Below are positions 56,570 to 64,000 of a stretch of DNA of 64,000 nt, in pieces. Source of the stretch: Paludibacter sp. 47-17 (GTDB lineage: Bacteria > Bacteroidota > Bacteroidia > Bacteroidales > Paludibacteraceae); the NCBI GenBank assembly GCA_001898935.1, contig MKVT01000013.1:124001-188000 (forward strand), read 5' to 3'. Position numbers and translations under genes: made by a program. How positions within the stretch are numbered: position 1 is the stretch's first letter; every line of letters begins with the position of its first letter. Below the pieces are notes generated by a model, which worked only from the letters and a program-made list of their open reading frames with translations, was not told the origin of the DNA and ran no database searches.

Positions 56570-57382
56570 ATGAAAAAAGTTAACAAAGTACTTTATATTT
56601 CCCAGGAAATATTCCCTTACTTACCCTCTTCCCCGGTAGCCGATATGGGCCGGTATCTTCCTCAGGCTGTTCAGGACCGTGGTCGGGAAACACGTACTTT
56701 CATGCCTAAATTCGGGGCTATTAACGAGCGCCGCAACCAGCTGCACGAGGTAATCCGTCTTTCGGGGATGAATCTGATCATCGACGATACCGATCATCCG
56801 CTGATCATTAAAGTCGCCTCTATCCAGGCAGCCCGTTTACAGGTGTATTTTATCGACAACGAGGATTTCTTCCGGAGAAAAAACACCATTGCCGATTCCG
56901 ACGAGGTTGAATACAGCGACAACGACGAACGCACCATCTTTTTCGTGCGCGGCGTAATGGAAACCGTAAAAAAATTACGCTGGACCCCCGATGTCATCCA
57001 TTGCCTGGGATGGATGTCGGCGCTGGCGCCTCTTTACATAAAAAAAGCTTATAATCAGGATCCTTTCTTTAAAAATTCAAAAGTAATCTATTCTTTGTTT
57101 CAGGACGACTTCAAGCAGCCCTTTCGCAGCCTGTTTGCCGACAAACTGCTGCTCGATGGTATAGAACCTACTGATGTGGCGCAGTTGAAAAAAGGCGATA
57201 TCGATTACGTTGAATTAACCAAGCTGGCGATCGATTATTCCGACGGCGTCATACAATCGGTTCCCGGAACCAACCCTGATGTATTACAGTACATCGGTTC
57301 TACCGGTAAAAAGTTCCTTCCCTACAAAGAAGACGAAGATTATGCCGACGACTATGTGCGCTTTTACGACAGTGTGATGTAA
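56570..57382 (+). CDS. Stand-alone N-terminal domain of a GT5 glycogen synthase
   Basis: 270 residues. Matches only the first Rossmann half of bacterial glycogen/starch synthase. It opens VLYISQEIFPYLPSSPVADM, where the usual GlgA opening has K-x-G-G-L near P-x-x-K (here SPVADMGRYLPQAV, without the ADP-glucose-binding K-x-G-G). FMPKFGAINERRNQLHEVIR and PDVIHCLGWMSALAPLYIKK follow. It ends at residue 270 with no second Rossmann domain and hence no E-x7-E donor motif. It is a clean ORF with a proper stop, not a truncation by frameshift: the following 37 bp lead straight to the DUF4270 gene. A full GT3 synthase exists at 49127, so this one is probably non-catalytic. Confidence 0.85.
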   Translation: MKKVNKVLYISQEIFPYLPSSPVADMGRYLPQAVQDRGRETRTFMPKFGAINERRNQLHEVIRLSGMNLIIDDTDHPLIIKVASIQAARLQVYFIDNEDFFRRKNTIADSDEVEYSDNDERTIFFVRGVMETVKKLRWTPDVIHCLGWMSALAPLYIKKAYNQDPFFKNSKVIYSLFQDDFKQPFRSLFADKLLLDGIEPTDVAQLKKGDIDYVELTKLAIDYSDGVIQSVPGTNPDVLQYIGSTGKKFLPYKEDEDYADDYVRFYDSVM

Positions 57383-57419
57383 CCCTTTCATTGACTCACC
57401 CTCAATTTTCACTTCAAGT

Positions 57420-58802
57420 ATGAAGACCTCTCCGTTTATTTTGCTTATTGCTGTGTTGTTCGCTGCCTGTTCCGATATAAATGTAAGCGACATGGGAAGT
57501 CAGCTGCTCCCTCCATCCGACCAGATGACAGTAAATACCGATACGTTTACGGTACGCACCGACAACTACGTCGTGCCCTACATTTATGCCTATCCCGATT
57601 CGTTTTTGCTGGGTACGTTTTACGACCAGAAATTCGGGACGACACATGCCGACATCTTTGCCCAGGTCGAAAAGCCGGCAAAATATGTATACCCCGACAG
57701 TGTAACGATCACGCCCGACTCCATCTACCTGATCATGTACTATAAAAAGTACTTCGGCGACAAATATTCGCCCATGCATATCAGCGTGTACGAAATGAAC
57801 AAGGGCACTTTCAACTACACCACGGCCTACCCCTCCAATCTGAATCCTGCCGCCTATACCGACAAGTCGATACTGATCGGACAGAAAAGCGTGACGGCAG
57901 TCAACGCCCTGATAAAAGGCGACTCCACAGCTATAGCCATCAAACTTTCGTCCGACTTCCTGAAGCGGTTTACAAGCGCGGGCCCCGACATCTATGCCGA
58001 CGAGAACAAATTCCTCGATTTCTTCAAGGGGCTGCATATCACCGCCGACTTCGGCTCGGCCACCATGTTCTATATCAACCAAATCGGATTGGAATATTTC
58101 CATCATTACACCTATACGACCAAAGGAAGCGCCGGACAGGACACCCTTATCACGGTCAACAATGTCATTCCATTTCCGGCCAACGATATGGTCCGACAGG
58201 TCAACCGGTTCCTGCATCCCGACACCACCGAGATTCTGAACAACCTGAAATCGAGCCCGAAACAAATCCATCAGGTTTCGGCGCCCGCCAATCTGTTTAC
58301 CAAAGTACAACTTCCGCTACGGGCCATGCACAAAAAAATGGAAAGCCAGAACAAACGTACTTTTATCAACAGCGCCCGGCTTAGAATCGACATCGCCGAG
58401 TTCGACGATGCCAAAATTGCGCGTCCGGTAAGTGCCAGTCTGTTATTGATCAAGGAAAGCGCCATGCATCGCTTCTTCGCGAAAAAAGAACTGCCCAACG
58501 ACACGGTTTCGATCATCGGAACCTACACTCCCACACTCAACAGCGTCACCAACGAATACGATTACTATTACGAATTCGACCTGTCGCGCCTCATAGCCAA
58601 TGAATTCCTGACGGCCAATCATAAAAACGAACTGCTGCCCGAATGGTCCGACTTTGTCGTGGTGCCCGTGCGGGTTAGCTACGGCACCAACAATGTCGTA
58701 ACCAAAGTCCGCCACCAGATTCTAATGAACGGAGTAACCATCGCCGGAGGTCAACATCCTGATAAACCCATGCTTATCAGAACAATTTACAGCAAATTCT
58801 GA
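57420..58802 (+). CDS. DUF4270-family lipoprotein
   Basis: 460 residues. Signal plus lipobox VLFAAC in MKTSPFILLIAVLFAACSD. The mature protein starts INVSDMGSQLLPPSDQMTVN and contains YPDSFLLGTFYDQKFGTTHA, both typical of the Bacteroidota family DUF4270. The rest is beta-rich with no catalytic motif seen. It is surface- or periplasm-anchored with unknown role. It lies 37 bp after the GT5-like half-gene, a neighbourhood I recall from other Bacteroidales, so the pair may act together. It precedes rpsA by about 100 bp containing a separate promoter. Confidence 0.85.
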   Translation: MKTSPFILLIAVLFAACSDINVSDMGSQLLPPSDQMTVNTDTFTVRTDNYVVPYIYAYPDSFLLGTFYDQKFGTTHADIFAQVEKPAKYVYPDSVTITPDSIYLIMYYKKYFGDKYSPMHISVYEMNKGTFNYTTAYPSNLNPAAYTDKSILIGQKSVTAVNALIKGDSTAIAIKLSSDFLKRFTSAGPDIYADENKFLDFFKGLHITADFGSATMFYINQIGLEYFHHYTYTTKGSAGQDTLITVNNVIPFPANDMVRQVNRFLHPDTTEILNNLKSSPKQIHQVSAPANLFTKVQLPLRAMHKKMESQNKRTFINSARLRIDIAEFDDAKIARPVSASLLLIKESAMHRFFAKKELPNDTVSIIGTYTPTLNSVTNEYDYYYEFDLSRLIANEFLTANHKNELLPEWSDFVVVPVRVSYGTNNVVTKVRHQILMNGVTIAGGQHPDKPMLIRTIYSKF

Positions 58803-58823
58803 CAATATTCCAAATATTATAAT

Positions 58824-58831
58824 TATCTTTG
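58824..58831 (+). promoter_or_regulatory. Promoter -7 box of rpsA
   Basis: TATCTTTG, an exact -7 match, with about 70 bp of A/T-rich leader before the ATG at 58902. No TTG at the expected spacing was found. Confidence 0.7.
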
Positions 58832-58901
58832 CACCCGCAATTTTTTATATCAACATAAAGTCTAACCTACTATTTATTAGTAAAAAAACAAATTTCATCA
58901 A

Positions 58902-60875
58902 ATGGAAGAAAATCAGATTCCGGTTGAAGAAACCAACATCCCTGCTGAGGAAACAGTAGCTGCTGCCGCTGCTGTGGAAGCAAGTCCTGCAGTAATTGAA
59001 GAAGCCCCGTCGGCTGTTAAACCCGCTCCTGCCGCGCCGGCAGCAGTTGAAGAAGATTTCGACTGGGATGCTTACGAAAAAGGCGACACAATGACGGCTG
59101 CCGATAAAAAAGCGCTCGAAAGTGTGTACGACAACACCCTGAACGCCATCAAAGACAAAGAGGTGGTTGAAGGTACGGTTATTTCGATCAACAAACGCGA
59201 AGTTGTAGTCAACGTAGGCTACAAATCGGACGGTATTGTTCCGATGAGCGAATTCCGCTACAATCCCGAACTGAAAGTAGGCGATAAAGTGGAAGTGTAC
59301 ATCGAAAGCCAGGAAGACAAAAAAGGTCAGCTTATCCTTTCACACAAACAAGCTCGCGCTACCCGTTCGTGGGATCGCGTAAACGAAGCGCTCGAATCGC
59401 AGGAAGTGGTAAAAGGCTTCGTAAAATGCCGCACCAAGGGCGGTATGATCGTGGATATCTTCGGTATCGAAGCCTTCCTCCCCGGATCGCAGATCGATGT
59501 GAAGCCCATCCGCGATTACGATGTATTCGTGAACAAAACCATGGAGTTCAAGGTGATCAAAATCAACCACGAATTCAAAAACGTGGTGGTTTCGCACAAG
59601 GCACTTATCGAAGCCGAACTCGAAAACCAGAAGAAAGAAATCATCAGCAAGCTGCAAAAAGGTCAGGTACTCGAAGGTACTGTTAAAAACATCACCTCTT
59701 ACGGTGTGTTCATCGACCTGGGCGGTGTCGACGGGCTTATCCACATTACCGACCTGTCGTGGGGCCGCGTAACTCATCCGGAAGAAATCGTAACACTGGA
59801 TCAGAAAATCAATGTCGTTATCCTCGATTTCGATGATGAAAAGAAACGGATCGCTTTGGGTCTGAAACAATTGGTACCGCATCCATGGGAAGCGTTGAGC
59901 GCCGACCTGAAAGTAGGCGACAAGGTAACCGGCAAAGTGGTGGTTATGGCCGATTACGGTGCATTTGTTGAAATTGCTCCGGGTGTCGAAGGACTGATCC
60001 ACGTTTCGGAAATGAGCTGGTCGCAGCACCTGCGCTCGGCACAGGATTTCCTGAAAGTAGGCGACGAAGTAGAAACCGTTATCCTGACCCTGGACCGCGA
60101 AGAGCGTAAAATGTCGCTGGGTATCAAACAACTGAAATCGGATCCATGGGAAAACATCGAGGAAAAATATGCAGTCGGTTCGCAACACACAGCTAAGGTT
60201 CGCAACTTCACCAATTTCGGTGTATTTGTTGAAATCGAAGAAGGTGTCGACGGTCTGATTCATATCTCCGACCTGTCGTGGACCAAAAAAGTAAAACACC
60301 CCTCGGAATTCACCCAGATCGGCAGCGAAATCGAAGTGCAGGTACTGGAAATCGACAAAGCGAACCGTCGCCTGAGCCTCGGTCACAAACAAATGGAAGA
60401 AAACCCATGGGATGTGCTCGAAACCATGTTTACGGTCGACAGTATCCACGAAGGTACTATCATCGAAATGATGGACAAAGGCGCAGTAGTTTCGTTGCCT
60501 TATGGCGTCGAAGGTTTTGCTACCCCTAAACACCTGATCAAGGAAGATGGCGGACAGGCGCAACTCGACGAGAAACTGATGTTCAAAGTGATTGAATTCA
60601 ACAAGGACGCAAAACGGATCATTCTTTCGCACAGCCGCATCCACGAAGATGTGAAACGTGCCGAAAAAGCTGCGGCTTCCGATTCGAATCCCGAAGCTCC
60701 TAAAAAAGCGAAAAAAGCGAAAAAAGAAGAGCCTGTTGTAGTTCAGTCGTCGGAAAAAACCACCTTGGGTGATATCCAATCGCTGGCCGACCTGAAAGAT
60801 CAGCTCATCAACGAAGCTGCCGAAAAAATGGTAAAAGCCGAAAAAGCGAAAAAAGCCAAAGAAGGCGAAGAATAA
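58902..60875 (+). CDS. rpsA: Ribosomal protein S1 with extended acidic and basic tails
   Basis: 657 residues, six S1 RNA-binding repeats. Their starts are VVEGTVISINKREVVVNVGY, VVKGFVKCRTKGGMIVDI, VLEGTVKNITSYGVFIDL, KVTGKVVVMADYGAFVEI, HTAKVRNFTNFGVFVEI and HEGTIIEMMDKGAVVSL. An N-terminal tail of about 85 residues is rich in Glu, Ala and Pro, and a C-terminal tail of about 60 is rich in Lys, Ala and Glu. The core is the S1 that helps mRNAs bind the 30S subunit. Bacteroidota lack a strong Shine-Dalgarno and depend on S1, so the long tails are of interest. A strong terminator follows. Confidence 0.95.
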   Translation: MEENQIPVEETNIPAEETVAAAAAVEASPAVIEEAPSAVKPAPAAPAAVEEDFDWDAYEKGDTMTAADKKALESVYDNTLNAIKDKEVVEGTVISINKREVVVNVGYKSDGIVPMSEFRYNPELKVGDKVEVYIESQEDKKGQLILSHKQARATRSWDRVNEALESQEVVKGFVKCRTKGGMIVDIFGIEAFLPGSQIDVKPIRDYDVFVNKTMEFKVIKINHEFKNVVVSHKALIEAELENQKKEIISKLQKGQVLEGTVKNITSYGVFIDLGGVDGLIHITDLSWGRVTHPEEIVTLDQKINVVILDFDDEKKRIALGLKQLVPHPWEALSADLKVGDKVTGKVVVMADYGAFVEIAPGVEGLIHVSEMSWSQHLRSAQDFLKVGDEVETVILTLDREERKMSLGIKQLKSDPWENIEEKYAVGSQHTAKVRNFTNFGVFVEIEEGVDGLIHISDLSWTKKVKHPSEFTQIGSEIEVQVLEIDKANRRLSLGHKQMEENPWDVLETMFTVDSIHEGTIIEMMDKGAVVSLPYGVEGFATPKHLIKEDGGQAQLDEKLMFKVIEFNKDAKRIILSHSRIHEDVKRAEKAAASDSNPEAPKKAKKAKKEEPVVVQSSEKTTLGDIQSLADLKDQLINEAAEKMVKAEKAKKAKEGEE

Positions 60876-60904
60876 TCGACTTCCTTTTTAAGCAATAAAT
60901 ACTG

Positions 60905-60965
60905 CAACGTAAGCGCTGCCCGGAGTAATCCGTTACCCGGCAGCCTTACGTTGTGCTTTTTTATA
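60905..60965 (+). terminator. Terminator after rpsA
   Basis: Stem CAACGTAAG-x-GCTGCCCGG on the left and CCGGGCAGCCTTACGTTG on the right, about 17 paired bases with one bulge around a loop of about 9-12 nt, ending in a T run (TGCTTTTTTA). Confidence 0.85.
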
Positions 60966-61030
60966 GAATCCGATCCTGTATTTATTTTCAGAATTCATTT
61001 TTTTTTACGAAATTTGCGGGCTTAAAATGA

Positions 61031-62659
<1,629 letters not shown>

Positions 62660-62675
62660 CATAAATATCAGTTAA

Positions 62676-64000
62676 ATGGATAAGAACACTATTATCGGCT
62701 TTTTACTCATCATCGGCATCCTGATCGGTTTTTCGCTGCTCAATCGTCCGAGCGAAGAGGAAATAGCCCGTCAGAAAGCCTACAACGATTCAATAAGTGC
62801 TGTATATGAGGCGCAATTGGAAGCCGAAGCGAAAGCGGCAGCCCTCCGACAGGCAGCGGTAGCGCAATTGCCCGGCGATTCGGCAGCAAACGATTCGATA
62901 GCCAACGAACAACAACTGTCGGCCTACGGCGATTTTCGTTCGGCCGCAACAGGAGAAGAACAAAAGTTTATTGTTGAAAACGATCTGGTACGTCTTACCA
63001 TCAGCTCGAAAGGGGGTAAGGTGATTTCGGCTCAATTGAAACAGTACTTATCACAGGATTCGTCGGAAATCGAATTGTTTAATGAGGAAGAAGCCGATTA
63101 CAGTTTTACAATGGCCCTGCGCAACAATCACATTGTGAACACCAGTGATTTGTATTTTACTCCGGCAGGCAATATTGTAAAAGATGAGGAAGGTAATCAG
63201 ACATTAACGCTGAGGCTACAGTCGGAAACGGAAGCATTTATGGAGTTCGTTTACACCTTACCTGCCGACGATTACATGCTCGGATTCACCGTCAGGGGAA
63301 ATAAGATGAATACCATCATGCCATTGGGATCCAATTATATGATTTTCAACTGGGATGCGCGAATTCGTCAGCAGGAGAAAGGTCGTCAGTTTGAAGAGCG
63401 TTATTCCACACTCAGCTACAAATATGTGGCCGACGATATGGAAAATCTGGATGCTGCAAAAGACGATGCGAAGAAAATTGCCAATAAGTTGAAATGGATC
63501 GCCTTCAAGGATCAATTCTTCAGTTCGGTACTTATAGCCGGCAAAGAATTCAGCAATACGACCCTGGAAAGTAAAGTAGAACCAAAAGAAAGCGGATACC
63601 TGAAATCGTACAAAGCCGAAATGCAGGTCGACCTGGCAGCTGCTTCAACAGCCGGGAATTGGGAGGATCTTGATTTCCGCTTTTACTTTGGTCCCAATAA
63701 ATACAAAATTCTTTCGGATTACGACAAGGGCGTACCTGCCGATGAAAAACTGAAACTGCGCAACCTGGTGCCGCTCGGCTGGGGTATTTTCGGCTGGGTC
63801 AACCGGTTTGCCATCATTCCGATGTTCAATCTGTTTAGCGGATTTATCGATAATTTTGGTATTATCATCTTATTGATGACGGTTGTTATCAAACTGGTAC
63901 TGTATCCGCTTACCTACAAATCGTATGTTTCGAGCGCGAAAATGCGTGTATTGAAACCTGAGATCGACGAAATCAACGCACGTATTCCGGCCGATAAACC
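62676..64000 (+). CDS. yidC: Membrane protein insertase YidC (3' end cut by window)
   Basis: At least 441 codons from the ATG at 62676, still open at base 64000. N-terminal membrane helix (IIGFLLIIGILIGFSLLN), followed by a Glu/Ala-rich linker (PSEEEIARQKAYNDS...) and a periplasmic P1 beta domain (for example KFIVENDLVRLTISSKGGKV, about residues 95-350). The first core helices appear at the end (GWGIFGWVNRFAIIPMFNLF and NFGIIILLMTVVIKLVLYPL). The start of the loop after it, TYKSYVSSAKMRVLKPEIDE, is the YidC/Oxa1 hairpin region. It inserts membrane proteins and cooperates with SecYEG. About 170-180 residues are missing. Confidence 0.95.
   Translation, partial: MDKNTIIGFLLIIGILIGFSLLNRPSEEEIARQKAYNDSISAVYEAQLEAEAKAAALRQAAVAQLPGDSAANDSIANEQQLSAYGDFRSAATGEEQKFIVENDLVRLTISSKGGKVISAQLKQYLSQDSSEIELFNEEEADYSFTMALRNNHIVNTSDLYFTPAGNIVKDEEGNQTLTLRLQSETEAFMEFVYTLPADDYMLGFTVRGNKMNTIMPLGSNYMIFNWDARIRQQEKGRQFEERYSTLSYKYVADDMENLDAAKDDAKKIANKLKWIAFKDQFFSSVLIAGKEFSNTTLESKVEPKESGYLKSYKAEMQVDLAAASTAGNWEDLDFRFYFGPNKYKILSDYDKGVPADEKLKLRNLVPLGWGIFGWVNRFAIIPMFNLFSGFIDNFGIIILLMTVVIKLVLYPLTYKSYVSSAKMRVLKPEIDEINARIPADK

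Noticed and set aside
57414-58310. A 298-codon open frame opposite the DUF4270 gene
   Set aside because: Gly/Val/Arg-rich antisense translation; the plus-strand lipoprotein has clear family features.
59340-60779. A 479-codon open frame opposite rpsA
   Set aside because: Antisense shadow of highly biased rpsA codons; Phe/His/Val-rich with no homology signal.

Overview
The window comes from a member of the Bacteroidota, most likely Bacteroidales. Promoters match the lineage-specific TAnnTTTG -7 box with an upstream TTG about 20 bp away. Several secreted proteins end in type IX secretion (T9SS) type A sorting domains, and a T9SS 'plug' protein is encoded. Other lineage markers are a complete Na+-NQR operon, a GT3-type glycogen synthase, the DUF4827 and DUF4270 lipoproteins, and ribosomal protein S1 with acidic/Ala-rich extensions. 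Because T9SS cargo is present, a T9SS-positive family (Paludibacteraceae/Dysgonomonadaceae/Porphyromonadaceae-like) is more likely than Bacteroides itself, but this is inference. No phage, CRISPR array, rRNA or intact insertion sequence was seen.

Layout. 1-4.2 kb (minus): glmM (3' end cut by the window), a DUF4827 lipoprotein and thrA. 4.3 kb: tRNA-Arg(UCU). 4.6-9.2 kb (minus): a 1545-residue secreted repeat protein with a T9SS tail. 9.4-9.8 kb: a decayed IS3-family relic. 10.1-11.6 kb: an FAD-dependent dehydrogenase. 11.8-17.7 kb (minus): nqrABCDEF. 17.9-21.5 kb (plus): T9SS plug protein, TIGR01212 radical SAM protein, UPF0597/CyuA-like cysteine desulfidase and an unusual tRNA-Arg(CCG). 21.7-29.7 kb (minus): an ELWxxDGT T9SS protein, a small secreted protein, two DUF3857/transglutaminase-like proteins (one apparently catalytically dead) and an M28 peptidase.

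29.7-45.8 kb is the most distinctive part. Four signalling proteins (two REC-histidine kinases, a GAF hybrid kinase with REC and Hpt, and a lone receiver) lead into a surface-polysaccharide operon. None of the four has a DNA-binding domain. The operon encodes a sugar transferase with an N-terminal receiver-like domain that has lost its phosphorylation site, a single-repeat TolC-like protein where a Wza-type exporter would be expected, a Wzz/GumC-like protein with a degenerate BY-kinase tail, a Wzy/ligase-like protein, a Wzx flippase, a GT4 transferase, a phosphoribosyltransferase, a GT2 transferase and a UDP-xylose synthase-like decarboxylase. This block is the best candidate for an undescribed system: a phosphorelay that could act on glycan priming by protein contact rather than by transcription.

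45.9-49 kb (minus): a lipoprotein and a T9SS-sorted C10 cysteine protease. 49.1-53.5 kb (plus): glycogen synthase (GT3) and alpha-glucan phosphorylase. 53.5-56.4 kb (minus): panC-panD-hisH-tgt, tightly packed. 56.6-64 kb (plus): a stand-alone N-terminal half of a GT5 glycogen synthase, a DUF4270 lipoprotein, rpsA, pyrG and yidC (3' end cut by the window).
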